NCBI RefSeq assembly: GCF_016919245.1
Contig: NZ_JAFEJA010000001.1
Coordinates: 1,736,001-1,800,000 of the forward strand
Reading direction: 5' to 3'
DNA length: 64,000 nucleotides
Origin: Streptomyces zhihengii
Lineage (GTDB): Bacteria > Actinomycetota > Actinomycetes > Streptomycetales > Streptomycetaceae
Shown: positions 16,333-25,299 of the stretch, in pieces
How the letters are laid out: the number at the start of each line of letters is the position of its first letter
Numbering within the stretch: the stretch's first letter is position 1
Translations under genes and position numbers: made by a program
The notes under the pieces: generated by a model
The model's database searches: none
Seen by the model: only the letters and a program-made list of their open reading frames with translations
Told to the model about the DNA's origin: nothing

Positions 16333-16713
16333 TCAGCCCTCGGCGAGCAGGTCGAACCGGGTCCCCTGGTGGAAGTAGAGCAGCCAGGTGCCGCCGGTCA
16401 GCCGCCAGATGGAGCTGCGGTGGGCGCGATGGGGGCCCGACTCGGTGTCGAAGGTGAGGTGCACGATCCCGGGGGCGAGCTGGACGCCCCGCATCCGGGA
16501 CGTGGTGATCGGCCGGGGCGACGGGGCGTCCCGCGCGTTGAGGGCGGCCATGATGCTCTCCCGGTTCCACAGCAGTCCGGAGGTGCCGTACTCCTCGTAC
16601 TCCGGGTGCAGCAGGTCCGCCAGGAGGTCGGGCGAGGAGCGCACCGCGGGGTCGAGCAGCCGGAACTCCGCCTCCATCGCCGCACTCACGGCGCCGTCCG
16701 GGTCATCGCTCAC
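16333..16713 (-). CDS. NTF2-like/DUF4440 family protein
   Basis: A 126-residue protein with the cone-shaped NTF2-like pattern: an N-terminal helix (MEAEFRLLDPAVRSSPDLLADLLHPEYEEYG), a middle helix (NRESIMAALNA) and C-terminal strands (SSIWRLTGGTWLLYFHQGTRF). Such proteins bind small ligands or act as small enzymes; no active-site residues can be assigned. Its start overlaps the end of the DUF1697 gene by 11 bp, so the two form an operon. Confidence 0.75.
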   Translation of the reverse strand: MSDDPDGAVSAAMEAEFRLLDPAVRSSPDLLADLLHPEYEEYGTSGLLWNRESIMAALNARDAPSPRPITTSRMRGVQLAPGIVHLTFDTESGPHRAHRSSIWRLTGGTWLLYFHQGTRFDLLAEG

Positions 16714-17260
16714 GGGTCATCTCCACCAGCTTGGCGACGGTGTTCCAGTTGCGGGTGGTGGCCACCAGCCCCTGAAAGAGGGAGGGCCTCGCCAGCACCT
16801 GGGCGAGCCGGGAGCGGCCGAGCCCGTCGGGTGTGTAGAGGTACAGCACGCGGTCGCCGGTCCTGAACTCCTCGGGCAGCAGCGCGGCCGTGTCGACGGC
16901 GGCCAGCCGCTCGGCGTCCGGCGCGCCGGACAGGAAGGTGACATGGAGCTGTTTGCCCTGGAGTTCGGCGGCCGGGAAGGGGCACGCGTCGGCGACGGCC
17001 CGCAGATGGGCGCCGTCGCGCACCAGGGTCTCGACACGGAAGCCGAAGGCCTTCTCGATCCCCGCCTCGATCCGGGCGGCGACCGCCTCCTCGCCGCCGG
17101 CGTCCGTGGGCGCGCTCAGCACGGCGTTGCCGCTCTGCAGATATGTGACGACGTCGTCGTACCCCAGGTCGGCGAGGACCTCGCGGAGCCGGGCCATGGG
17201 TACCTTCCTGGCGCCGCCGACGTTGATTCCGCGCAGCAGGACCGCGTATCTGGCTGTCAT
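16703..17260 (-). CDS. DUF1697 family protein
   Basis: A 185-residue protein of the DUF1697 family, recognised by the start YAVLLRGINVGGARKVPMARLR and by TYLQSGNAVL. The C-terminal part contains TTRNWNTVAKLVEM, also conserved in the family. The fold is related to a ferredoxin-like arrangement; biochemical function is unknown. ATG at 17260; a GTG-type start two codons earlier is possible. It is the first gene of a two-gene leftward operon with the NTF2-like gene. Confidence 0.85.
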   Translation of the reverse strand: MTARYAVLLRGINVGGARKVPMARLREVLADLGYDDVVTYLQSGNAVLSAPTDAGGEEAVAARIEAGIEKAFGFRVETLVRDGAHLRAVADACPFPAAELQGKQLHVTFLSGAPDAERLAAVDTAALLPEEFRTGDRVLYLYTPDGLGRSRLAQVLARPSLFQGLVATTRNWNTVAKLVEMTRER

Positions 17261-17273
17261 GGGCACACGATAA

Positions 17274-17314
17274 GGCGGTCGCCGTGCCCCGTGGGGGAGG
17301 GCACGGCGACCGCC
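17274..17314 (-). terminator. Strong terminator of the S8 peptidase gene
   Basis: GGCGGTCGCCGTGCCC (17274-17289) is the exact reverse complement of 17299-17314, a 16-bp perfect stem with a 9-base loop. It lies 66 bp beyond the peptidase stop and just before the DUF1697 start, so it insulates the two leftward units. Confidence 0.8.
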
Positions 17315-17379
17315 GTATCAGCGGCCCGGCGTGCCGGGCGCCGGTGTGCGGCGCCCGGCGGCAGGGTGCCGGGGACCGT

Positions 17380-18579
17380 CTACTCGACGACCTTCAGCAG
17401 CTTGTTGGGCGTGCCCGCGGACGGGTTGGTGATCTTGTCGGGCGTGGCACCCCCGGTGAGCGCCGTGGCGACGTCCGCCGGGGTGGCGTCCTGGTGGCCG
17501 GCGAGGTAGACCGCGGCGGCGCCGACGACGTGCGGGGTCGCCATCGAGGTGCCGGATATGGTCTTGGTGCCCTCGTCGCTGTCGTTCCAGGCGGACGTGA
17601 TGTCGGAGCCCGGCGCGTAGATGTCGACGATCTCGCCGAAGTTGGAGAAGTCCGACTGGGCGTCGTCCTTCGTCGACGAGGCGACGGTGATGGCCTCCTG
17701 GACGCGGGCCGGGGAGCCCTGGCTCGCGTCGCTGGACTCGTTGCCCGCGGCGACACCGAAGGTGACACCGGCGGCGATCGCCTTGCGGACGGCCTCGTCG
17801 AGGGCCTCGTCGGCGCCGCCGCCGAGGCTCATGTTGGCGACGGAGGGGCCCTGGTGGTTCTGGGTGACCCAGTCGATGCCCGCGACGACCTGCTCCGTGG
17901 TGCCCGAGCCGTTGTCGTCGAGGACGCGCACCGCGACGATCTTCGCCTTCTTGGCGACGCCGTGCGCGGCGCCGGCGATGGTCCCGGCGACGTGGGTGCC
18001 GTGGCCGTTGCCGTCGTCGGCGGAGTCGTCGTTGTCGACGGCGTCGAAGCCGTGCGTGGCCCGGCCCTCGAAGTCCGAGTGCGAGATGCGGACTCCGGTG
18101 TCGATGACGTAGGCCGTCACGCCCTCACCGGCGGCGTCGGGGTAGGTGTACTTGCTGTCCGCCGCGGTGTCGGTCTGGTCGACCCGGTCCAGGCCCCACG
18201 AGGGCGGGTTCTCCTGGGTGGCGTCGATGGTGAACTTCTTGTTCTGCACCACCTTGGAGACGGCCGGGTCGGCCGCCAGGCGCTTGGCCTCGGTCTCGGT
18301 GAGGCCGCTGGCGGCGAAGCCGTTGACGGCGGAGCTGTAGCTGCGCTTCAGCGTGCCGCCGTACTCCTCGGCGAGGTCCTTCTTGTCCGCCTTCTCGTCG
18401 AGCAGCACGATGTAGCTGCCCGCGACGGCGCCTTCCGCGTTCGCGCCGTAGACGGTGCCCTCGGCGGGTGCCGCGGCACCGGCGAAGGGGGCGTTGAGCA
18501 GGGTGGCTCCGGCCGCCGCCACGACCGCCGTGGCGACCGCGGTGAGCTTGATCCGGTGGGAGCGCTTGTGAGTTGCCAT
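17380..18579 (-). CDS. Secreted subtilisin-like serine peptidase (S8) with I9 propeptide
   Basis: A 399-residue extracellular protease. Residues 1-37 are a Sec signal peptide ending in Ala-rich sequence (FAGAAAPAEG). An inhibitor-I9 propeptide follows (SYIVLLDEKADKKD, then LKRSYSSAVNGFAASGL). The catalytic domain shows the Asp in YVIDTGV, the His in GNGHGTHVAG, and the Ser in SGTSMATPHV, with the oxyanion Asn in FGVAAGNES. The triad is complete, so an active proteinase-K-like enzyme is expected. ATG at 18579 has GAGGAG 10 bases upstream. A strong hairpin follows its stop. Confidence 0.95.
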   Translation of the reverse strand: MATHKRSHRIKLTAVATAVVAAAGATLLNAPFAGAAAPAEGTVYGANAEGAVAGSYIVLLDEKADKKDLAEEYGGTLKRSYSSAVNGFAASGLTETEAKRLAADPAVSKVVQNKKFTIDATQENPPSWGLDRVDQTDTAADSKYTYPDAAGEGVTAYVIDTGVRISHSDFEGRATHGFDAVDNDDSADDGNGHGTHVAGTIAGAAHGVAKKAKIVAVRVLDDNGSGTTEQVVAGIDWVTQNHQGPSVANMSLGGGADEALDEAVRKAIAAGVTFGVAAGNESSDASQGSPARVQEAITVASSTKDDAQSDFSNFGEIVDIYAPGSDITSAWNDSDEGTKTISGTSMATPHVVGAAAVYLAGHQDATPADVATALTGGATPDKITNPSAGTPNKLLKVVE

Positions 18580-18806
18580 GAAGAGAGGTCTCCTCGTCAG
18601 CATTTGTGGGGGGATTGCCCTTCGGACGGAAGATCTCCGGGGGCTGACTCGAAACCCTGGCCGATTGACGCGCGCAGATCAAGACCTTCATGGCCTCCTG
18701 ACTTGTTCAACAAGGTTTCTTAACAGAATCCCGCCAGCACCTCCCCGCGTTGGTCTCAACCCCCAACTCCCGGGTACAAGAGCGCCTTTGCTCTTTGCAC
18801 ACGACA
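18580..18806 (-). promoter_or_regulatory. Upstream region of the S8 peptidase, with a 13-bp palindrome
   Basis: This gap has no gene I can support. It contains the perfect palindrome CTTGTTCAACAAG at 18702-18714, about 120 bp upstream of the peptidase start, in the most AT-rich part of the neighbourhood. It may be an operator or part of the promoter; the cognate protein is unknown. Confidence 0.35.
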
Positions 18807-18839
18807 CGGCGCCCACCCAGGAGACCTGGGTGGGCGCCG
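18807..18839 (-). terminator. Strong terminator of the glycosyltransferase gene
   Basis: CGGCGCCCACCCAG (18807-18820) pairs perfectly with 18826-18839 over a GAGAC loop, a 14-bp stem. It lies 49 bp beyond the stop of the leftward glycosyltransferase gene. Confidence 0.85.
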
Positions 18840-18887
18840 CCACCGGACGCGGGCCTCCGGCGACCTTCACCCGGGGGCACCGGACCT

Positions 18888-20084
18888 TCACACGGGCAGT
18901 TCGGCCTCGATCAGGTCCGCCGCGCGCCGCGTGCCCCCCTCGTCCTCCATCCCGGCCCGGATCTCCGCCAGCCGCCGGGCGACCTCCGGGTCCGCGACGA
19001 GCGACAGCACCGCCTCCCGCAGGTCGTGCGCCGTCGCCTCGTCGCTCGACAGCCGGCGGGCCACGCCGAGGTCCACGAGCATGTCCGCGTTGCCGAACTG
19101 GTCGACCGCCTGAGGGACCGCGACCATCGGGGTGCCGGTGGCGAGCCCCTCCTGACTGCCACCGGCGCCGGCGTGGGTGATGAACGCGTCGGCCTGCCGC
19201 AGCACGGAGAGCTGCGGCACCCACCGGTGCACCTCCACGTTGGCGGGCACCTCGCCGAGGTCGGCCAGGTCCACGTGGCGGCCGATCTGGAGCACCATGT
19301 GCCAGTCCGGCAGCCCGCCGAACGCCTTCACGCACTCGCGGTAGAAGGCGGGGTGCTTGGTGAACGCCGAACCGAGCGACACCAGCAGCACCTTGCGCGC
19401 CCCTTCGGGCAGCCGCCACTCCCCCTGGTCCGCGCGGTCGCCCTGGCAGGCGCCGACGAAGGAGTACACGTTCTCGTCGACCCGGTCTGCCTGCGGCTGG
19501 AGGGCCCGGGGGATGAGCACGATGCTGCGCGGCGGCCGCCCCACGAACGGGTCGGGATGCAGGGTGATTCCGTTCTCCGTGAGCCAGGCCGTGAAGCGGG
19601 CGTAGTACGCCTTGCCCCGCTCGGTCGCACGCATCGGCGCGAACATCGGCTCGGCGACCTCCTCCTCGTAGCCCTTCCAGGCGACCAGGTTGGGCGACAG
19701 GGAGACGGCCGGGACGCCCCAGCGGTGGGCGAGGACGATCGCGGGATAGGAGGTGATGTCGTGGAGGACGAGGTCCGGCTCGTCCCCCGCGAAGGCCTCG
19801 GCGAGCTGCGGGAGCGCCTGGATCGCGTCGTCGAGGAACGGCTCGATGTTGTCGATCAGTTCGGTGCCCCACCGCTCCGGCTCGTCCTCCGTGGGGAGCG
19901 TGGAGGTGTAGACGACGGGCCGGGCGCCGGTGGCCGCGACCTTCTCCGCGTAGGACGCGGGGATGGCGTAGCTGACGCGGTGGCCGCGGGCGACGAGCTC
20001 CCGGATCACTTCGAGACTCGGGTTGACGTGGCCGGGGGCGGCGATCGAGAACATGGCGACGTGAGCGGGGGCTGCGGTGGTCAT
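18888..20084 (-). CDS. mgt: Macrolide-inactivating glycosyltransferase (MGT/OleD-like, GT1)
   Basis: A 398-residue GT-B glycosyltransferase that transfers glucose from UDP-glucose, in this subfamily to macrolide 2'-OH or to other phenolic acceptors. The N-terminal acceptor domain begins [23 protein letters not shown], with the catalytic His in PGHVNP; the C-terminal donor domain has the GT1 signature [45 protein letters not shown]. Length is typical. The role is probably self-protection or xenobiotic tolerance. ATG at 20084. An operator-like palindrome lies 15 bp upstream of the start. Confidence 0.88.
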   Translation of the reverse strand: MTTAAPAHVAMFSIAAPGHVNPSLEVIRELVARGHRVSYAIPASYAEKVAATGARPVVYTSTLPTEDEPERWGTELIDNIEPFLDDAIQALPQLAEAFAGDEPDLVLHDITSYPAIVLAHRWGVPAVSLSPNLVAWKGYEEEVAEPMFAPMRATERGKAYYARFTAWLTENGITLHPDPFVGRPPRSIVLIPRALQPQADRVDENVYSFVGACQGDRADQGEWRLPEGARKVLLVSLGSAFTKHPAFYRECVKAFGGLPDWHMVLQIGRHVDLADLGEVPANVEVHRWVPQLSVLRQADAFITHAGAGGSQEGLATGTPMVAVPQAVDQFGNADMLVDLGVARRLSSDEATAHDLREAVLSLVADPEVARRLAEIRAGMEDEGGTRRAADLIEAELPV

Positions 20085-20098
20085 GCCCCTACCGTAAG

Positions 20099-20115
20099 CG
20101 AGACGATACGTCTCG
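20099..20115. promoter_or_regulatory. Operator-like palindrome upstream of the glycosyltransferase
   Basis: CGAGACG (20099-20105) and CGTCTCG (20109-20115) are exact inverted repeats separated by ATA, 15 bp upstream of the glycosyltransferase ATG. The size suits a TetR- or MarR-type repressor, and its placement would block transcription start. No regulator gene lies nearby. Confidence 0.45.
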
Positions 20116-20130
20116 TGCAACCTCATTCCG

Positions 20131-20194
20131 TCCGGCCGTGCGATCCCGCTCCTCTCCTCCGGTCCGGCCGCGCGATCCCGCTCCTCTCCTCCGG
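20131..20194. repeat. Two tandem copies of a 32-bp unit
   Basis: Two copies of TCCGGCCGYGCGATCCCGCT followed by CCTCTCCTCCGG, differing at one or two bases, sit between the glycosyltransferase 5' end and the 3' end of the sugar-binding lipoprotein gene. Confidence 0.75.
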
Positions 20195-20210
20195 TCCCTC
20201 CCCGCGGCCC

Positions 20211-21500
20211 TCAGCGCTGATAGCGGGCCAGGACCCGGTTCCCGTCCTCCACCAGACGCCTTCTCAGCTCCGCCGCCCCGATCGCCCCGCTGTAGTACTC
20301 CTGGTACGCCGGGGTCGCCACCTTGTCCTTCCACTCCGGATAGCCGCGCACCGACTGCGCGGGCGCCGGTCTCAGCTCGCGCGCGAGGGCCGCTCCGGTG
20401 GCCCAGCCGGCCTCCGGTGTGTGCAGCGCCGGATCCTTGAGCGCCTCGGTGCCCGTCGGCAGCATCCAGTCGCCGAGGGCGAGGCGCACCATGTTCGCGG
20501 GCCGCAGCATGAAGTCGATGAAGCGCGCCGCCTCCCGCTTGTGGCGGCTGTCCTCGGCGATGGACAAGGTCTGCGGGCTGACGCCCTGTTCCGGCCCCTC
20601 GCTGCCCGCGGGGGCGGGCAGCACCGTCCACTCGAAGCCCGCGGGCGCCTGCTGCACGATCTGCTGCCGGTAGGAGAACCCGAGCGGCACCATCGCGTAC
20701 TTGCCGCCGAACAGACCCGGCAGCGTGTCCGAACCGCCCATGCCGAGGGTGCTCCGCGAGGCGCTGCCGTCGTCCACCTGGCCGCGGACGGTCCCGGGGA
20801 CGACGGCGTCGGAGCCGGTGAACCGGATGGTGACCTTGCCGTCGCCGCCGCGGTGGAAGAGCCGGCCGCCCGCCGACAGGCCCAGGTTCAGCGTGGCGGA
20901 CACCGGCTCCTTCAGCGGCCAGGCGACGGCGTACTTCCCCTCGCCCATGTGGTCCGTCATCCGCCGTGCCACCCGGCGGAACTCCTCCCAGCTCCAGGGC
21001 CGGTCCGCGGTGGGCACCCGGACGCCCGACGCATCGAGGATCCTCCGGTTGGCGATGAGCACCCGCGGCTCCTGGAGGAACGGCACGCCGTATATGCCGT
21101 CGCCGAAGGCGGTCGTACGCCAGCTCTGCTCGGGGATGTCCGCCCGGAGCCGGTCGGGCAGCAGACCGGTGAGGTCGGCGAGGTAGCCGCCGTAGGCGAA
21201 GTCGGCGAGGTCGTCGGAGGCGTCGTGGATGATGTCCGGCGCCTCGCCGCCCTCGAACGAGGTGAGCAGCTGGTCGTGCACACTGTCCCAACTGCCCTGG
21301 ACGTACTCGACCTGCACGCCGGGGTTGGCGGCGTTCCACTCGGCGACCAGTTCCTTGTTGGCGTCCACGGACTCCTTCTGCCAGGCGAGCGACTGGAAGC
21401 GGAGCCGGATCGTCCCGTCGTCGGGTCCCCCGTCGCCGCCGCAGCCGGACAGCAGCAGGGCGAGCGCGGCGGCAGCGGCGGTCAGCAGGCGTGCGCGCAT
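20211..21500 (-). CDS. Sugar ABC transporter substrate-binding lipoprotein
   Basis: A 429-residue extracellular solute-binding protein (family 1). The lipoprotein signal is short (RARLLTAAAAALALLLSGCGG, with the lipidated Cys at about residue 19). The mature part has LAWQKESVDANKELVAEWNAANPGVQVEYV and QLLTSFEGGEAPDIIHD, typical of MalE/UgpB-like proteins. The cargo cannot be named; the neighbourhood of glycogen/trehalose genes and a beta-glucosidase suggests a glucoside. It is the last gene of its operon, an unusual place for a binding protein, and its ATG overlaps the preceding permease stop as ATGA. Confidence 0.88.
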   Translation of the reverse strand: MRARLLTAAAAALALLLSGCGGDGGPDDGTIRLRFQSLAWQKESVDANKELVAEWNAANPGVQVEYVQGSWDSVHDQLLTSFEGGEAPDIIHDASDDLADFAYGGYLADLTGLLPDRLRADIPEQSWRTTAFGDGIYGVPFLQEPRVLIANRRILDASGVRVPTADRPWSWEEFRRVARRMTDHMGEGKYAVAWPLKEPVSATLNLGLSAGGRLFHRGGDGKVTIRFTGSDAVVPGTVRGQVDDGSASRSTLGMGGSDTLPGLFGGKYAMVPLGFSYRQQIVQQAPAGFEWTVLPAPAGSEGPEQGVSPQTLSIAEDSRHKREAARFIDFMLRPANMVRLALGDWMLPTGTEALKDPALHTPEAGWATGAALARELRPAPAQSVRGYPEWKDKVATPAYQEYYSGAIGAAELRRRLVEDGNRVLARYQR

Positions 21501-22342
21501 CAGCTCTTCACCGCCCCCGCCAGCATGCCGCCGGTGATCCGTTTCTGGATCACGGCGAAGACCAGGAGCGAGGGGATGGTCGCGAGGAACGCGGCCGCGG
21601 CCAGCGGCCCGAGGTCGGCCACCCCCTCCGCGCCGAGGAAGTGGGTGAGGACGACCGGCAGGGTCTGCTTCTCCGCGGACTTGAGCAGCACCAGGGCGAA
21701 GAAGAACTCGTTCCACGCGGTGATGAAGGCGAACAGGCCCGTCGCCACCAGCCCCGGGGCGAGCAGCGGCGCCGTGACGGAGACCAGGACCCGCAGCCGT
21801 CCCGCGCCGTCCACCGCGGCCGCCTCCTCCAGCTCCCTCGGCACCGCCCGCACATAGCCGACCAGCATCCACAGCGCGAACGGCAGCGACCAGGTCACAT
21901 AGACCGCCACCAGCCCGGCCAGGGTGTTGATCAGATGCAGGTTCTTCAGCACCAGGAAGAGCGGGATGATCACCAGGACGAACGGGAACGCCTGGCTCAC
22001 GATCACCCAGCCGGTCGCCGCGGTGGTCAGGGCGGAACGCCGGCGGGCCATCACGTACGCCATGGGCGTCGCGACGGTGACGGCGATCAGCGCGGCCGCG
22101 AGCGCGGCGATCAGGCTGTTGCCCGCCGCCCGGAGCAGCGGCTGTTCGTCGAACGCCTGCCGGAAGTTGTCGAGGGTCGGGTCCTCAGGGATCCAGGTGG
22201 GGTGCAGGGAGCCGAGTTCGGCGGCCGGCTTGAAGGCGATGGAGACGAGCCAGAGGAACGGAAAGGCGAGGAAGACCAGGTAGCAGAGGAGAGCCGCGTA
22301 CTGGGCCGCCCGGCCGGCCCTGCCGGTGCGCAGTGCCGTCAT
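21500..22342 (-). CDS. Carbohydrate ABC transporter permease (MalG/UgpE-like)
   Basis: A 280-residue permease with six predicted membrane segments. The family features are the N-terminal segment (AALLCYLVFLAFPFLWLVSIAFKP) and the EAA loop ELEEAAAVDGAGRLRVLVSVTAPLLAPG that docks on the ATPase. ATG at 22342 overlaps the stop of the upstream permease gene (ATGA), and its stop overlaps the lipoprotein start. No ATPase gene is present; in Streptomyces the shared ATPase MsiK usually serves such systems, so that is the likely partner. Confidence 0.9.
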   Translation of the reverse strand: MTALRTGRAGRAAQYAALLCYLVFLAFPFLWLVSIAFKPAAELGSLHPTWIPEDPTLDNFRQAFDEQPLLRAAGNSLIAALAAALIAVTVATPMAYVMARRRSALTTAATGWVIVSQAFPFVLVIIPLFLVLKNLHLINTLAGLVAVYVTWSLPFALWMLVGYVRAVPRELEEAAAVDGAGRLRVLVSVTAPLLAPGLVATGLFAFITAWNEFFFALVLLKSAEKQTLPVVLTHFLGAEGVADLGPLAAAAFLATIPSLLVFAVIQKRITGGMLAGAVKS

Positions 22343-23244
22343 GCGTCGTCGCCTCCTCGGAGCCGTCCCACCAGGTAGAAGGCGAGCATCACCGACACGA
22401 CGGCGACCATGACGCAGCCCATGGCCGCCGCGTAGCCGAACTGGCCGTAGCGGAAGGCCTCCTCGTAGGCGAAGAGCATGGGCAGCCGTGTCCGTCCGCC
22501 GGGGCCGCCGCTGGTGAGCACGTACACCAGGGCGAAGGAATTGAAGTTCCAGATGAAGTTCAGTGCCGTGATCGCGAGGGCCACGGGTCTGATGGCGGGC
22601 CAGGTGACGGTGCGGAACCGGCGCCAGGCGCCCGCTCCGTCGAGCGCCGCCGCCTCGTGCAGCTCGCCCGGCGTGTTCTGGAGGCCGGCGAGGAGGGCGA
22701 CGGTGGTCTGCGGCATGCCCGCCCAGACGCCCACCAGGATCACGGCGGGCAGCGCGGTGGCCAGGCCGGTCAGCCAGTCCCGCCCGTCGCCCAGCCCCAG
22801 GTCGCGGATGGTCTCGTTGAGGATGCCCGCGTCCGGGTTGTAGACCAGGCGCCACATGATGCCGACCACGACCTCGGGCATCGCCCACGGGATGATCGCC
22901 AGCGCGCGGGCCAGCCAGCGCAGCCGCAGCCGCTGGTCCAGCAGCAGGGCCAGGCCGAGCGCGAGGAGGAACTGCGGCACGGTCACCCCGACCGCCCAGA
23001 GCAGGCCGATGCGGAAGGAGTCCCAGAACAGGCTGTCGTGGAGGAGGTCCTGGAAGTTGAGGGTCCCTACCCACTGGGTCGGCTCGGTGCGTCCCGCCTG
23101 GGCGTCGGTGAAGGCCAGGACCACCCCGTACAGCAGCGGGCCGACGCTCAGCAGGAGGATCGGCAGCAGCGCGGGCAGCACGAGGAACCACGCGCCCCGG
23201 TCGCTGCGCCCCCTGGACTTCACCGGTGCGGTCGACGATGTCAC
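22339..23244 (-). CDS. Carbohydrate ABC transporter permease (MalF/UgpA-like)
   Basis: A 301-residue permease with six membrane segments. The N-terminus is SDRGAWFLVLPALLPILLLS, and the EAA loop is ELHEAAALDGAGAWRRFRTVTWPAI. GTG at 23244 with GGAG 8 bases upstream is the first codon of the three-gene importer operon. The 169-bp gap to the divergent phosphotransferase gene should carry both promoters. No dedicated LacI-type regulator lies next to it. Confidence 0.9.
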   Translation of the reverse strand: MTSSTAPVKSRGRSDRGAWFLVLPALLPILLLSVGPLLYGVVLAFTDAQAGRTEPTQWVGTLNFQDLLHDSLFWDSFRIGLLWAVGVTVPQFLLALGLALLLDQRLRLRWLARALAIIPWAMPEVVVGIMWRLVYNPDAGILNETIRDLGLGDGRDWLTGLATALPAVILVGVWAGMPQTTVALLAGLQNTPGELHEAAALDGAGAWRRFRTVTWPAIRPVALAITALNFIWNFNSFALVYVLTSGGPGGRTRLPMLFAYEEAFRYGQFGYAAAMGCVMVAVVSVMLAFYLVGRLRGGDDA

Positions 23245-23413
23245 GGACGCGACTCCTTGGGCCGATGGATACCCCTCGCGGAAGTCCGGCCTGCCGGGCG
23301 GCCCCCGTCATCGTGCTGACGGGCCGTCGGTTCGTCAAGGCTGCCTGCACGGATGCGAGACTTGGCCGGATCGGCCGGCGACCCGGCCGGGGGCGGCACG
23401 CGGAGAGAAGGAC

Positions 23414-24274
23414 ATGGACGAGACACGGGCACGGGACGTACTGGCGGCGGCGGGCTTCGCCGGGCGCACCCCGGGGGCGGAACTGCTGGCGCTCGGCGAG
23501 AACGCCGTCTTCGCGGTGGGCGACCTGGTGGTGAAGGTCGGCAGGGACGCGGAGCTGCTGCCCCGGGCGGAGCGGGAGCTCGCCGTGGCCGGCTGGCTGG
23601 CCGACGCGGGGGTGCCCGCGGTGCGGGCAGCCGAGCCCAGGCCGCGGCTCGTCGAAGGCCATCCGGTGACCGTGTGGCACCGACTGCCCGAGTCCGTGCG
23701 TCCGGCCGGGCCCGAGGATCTCGCCCGGCTGCTGCGACTGGTGCATGAGCTTCCCTCTCCTTCCTTCGAACTGCCCCGGCGTGAACTGCTGGGCGGGGTG
23801 GAGCGGTGGCTGCGGCTGGCCGGCGACGCCATCGATCCGGCGGACGCCGAGTACCTGCGGGGGCGTCGCGACGGCTTCGCCAAGGCCGCGGCCGCGCTCG
23901 TCCCCCATCTGCCGCCGGGGCCCATCCACGGCGACGCGCTCCCCCGCAATGTGCATGTGGGCCCCGACGGGCCGGTGCTGGTGGATCTGGAGACCGTCTC
24001 GTCGGACCTGCGCGAGCACGATCTGGTGGTCATGGCGCTCTCCCGGGACCGCTACGGTCTCGCGCCCGGGGCGTACGACGCCTTCACCGCGACGTACGGC
24101 TGGGACGTGCGCGGCTGGGACGGCTGCGCCGTGCTGCGCGGGGCGCGTGAGACGGCGAGCTGTGCCTGGGTGGCGCAGCACGCTCCCGCCAACCCCAAGG
24201 CGCTGGCGGAGTTCCGCCGGCGGGTGGCGTCGCTGCGGGACGAGGACCCCGGGACCCGCTGGCACCCCTTCTGA
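23414..24274 (+). CDS. Aminoglycoside-phosphotransferase-family kinase
   Basis: A 286-residue protein-kinase-like small-molecule kinase. The N-lobe has LLALGENAVFAVGDLVVKVGR, with the ATP-binding Lys, and the C-lobe has the Brenner motif IHGDALPRNVHVG (catalytic Asp and Asn) followed by the Mg-binding LVDLETV. This family phosphorylates antibiotics, choline, homoserine and many other small alcohols; the substrate is not predictable here. ATG at 23414 with GAGAAGGA upstream. Divergent from the sugar importer. Confidence 0.82.
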   Translation: MDETRARDVLAAAGFAGRTPGAELLALGENAVFAVGDLVVKVGRDAELLPRAERELAVAGWLADAGVPAVRAAEPRPRLVEGHPVTVWHRLPESVRPAGPEDLARLLRLVHELPSPSFELPRRELLGGVERWLRLAGDAIDPADAEYLRGRRDGFAKAAAALVPHLPPGPIHGDALPRNVHVGPDGPVLVDLETVSSDLREHDLVVMALSRDRYGLAPGAYDAFTATYGWDVRGWDGCAVLRGARETASCAWVAQHAPANPKALAEFRRRVASLRDEDPGTRWHPF

Positions 24275-24439
24275 CGGGTGGCCGTCCTCTGGCGGGTGGC
24301 CCTCCCGGACGCGGCCCGGCGGGCGGCCCTCAAGGGCGGCGGTGGTCCCCGACGCGGCCCGGCGGGTGGCCCCGCCTCGGCCCGGGCGGTCGCCCGCAAG
24401 GGGCGACGATGCCCGGCGGTGGCCGGCAGGGGGCGGCGG

Positions 24440-25165
24440 TCAGACCCCGGTGACCGGTGCCGGCTCGCGCAGCGGCCAGTGGGTGTCGACCACGGCCTCC
24501 GGGTCGCCCTTGCGGCGCAGGAAGTCCTGGAAGGAGACGGCCCACTGGGCGTACCACCGCACCTGGCGCTCGTGCAGCGTCTCCGGCGCGAGCGCCGCCA
24601 CCGAGGGGTGCCGCTCGGCTATCGCGCGGGCGACGAGCACCGCGGCGAGCGCGTCCGCGTCCGCGCGGTGGGCCCGGTCCAGGGTGACGCCGTACTCGGC
24701 GCAGACCGCCTCCAGCGTGCGCTTGCCCTTGCGGTAGCGGTCGACGGCCCGGTCGATGGTGTACGGGTCGACGACCGGGCCTATCGGCCGGCCGCCCAGC
24801 CGCTCGCCGAGCGAGGCGAGCCCGTGGCGCCGCAGTTCCGCGGAGAGCAGGGTCAGGTCGAAGGCCGCGTTGTAGGCGACGACCGGGACGCCCTGCTCCC
24901 AGTGGCGGGTGAGCACCTGCGCGATCTCCTCGGCGACCTCCCCGGCGGGACGCCCCTCCGCCGCGGCGCGCTCGTTGCTGATGCCGTGGATGGCCGACGC
25001 CTGTGCCGGGATCGCTATCCCGGGGTCGGCCAGCCAGCCGTGCCCCCGTACCGGCTCCCCGGCGCGCAGTTCGACGACCGCGGCCGTCACGATGCGGGCG
25101 TCGAGCGGATCGGTGCCGGTCGTCTCCAGATCGAATCCGACCAGTGTGCCCCCGTGCCAGGACAT
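24440..25165 (-). CDS. DnaQ-like 3'-5' exonuclease (DEDD superfamily)
   Basis: A 241-residue exonuclease of the DNA polymerase III epsilon type. Exo I is LVGFDLETTGTDPLDARIV (Asp and Glu), Exo II is PVVAYNAAFDLTLL (Asp), and Exo III is AHRADADALAAVLVARA (H-x4-D pattern), so the DEDDh residues are all present. It has no polymerase or helicase part. It may act in DNA repair or RNA trimming. ATG at 25165 with GGAGGGGG upstream. It lies 134 bp downstream of the HEPN protein gene in the same direction. Confidence 0.88.
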   Translation of the reverse strand: MSWHGGTLVGFDLETTGTDPLDARIVTAAVVELRAGEPVRGHGWLADPGIAIPAQASAIHGISNERAAAEGRPAGEVAEEIAQVLTRHWEQGVPVVAYNAAFDLTLLSAELRRHGLASLGERLGGRPIGPVVDPYTIDRAVDRYRKGKRTLEAVCAEYGVTLDRAHRADADALAAVLVARAIAERHPSVAALAPETLHERQVRWYAQWAVSFQDFLRRKGDPEAVVDTHWPLREPAPVTGV

Positions 25166-25299
25166 GTGCCCCCTCCTCCATGGTGCGATGGTGCGCTCCC
25201 CCGATGGATGTTCACCTTCGCACGGGGCACTGACAACGGGCCCGGCGCCTCCCGGCCCGCCGCCCGTGCCCGCGCCGAAGGGGCCGGGTCCGCGCGGGG

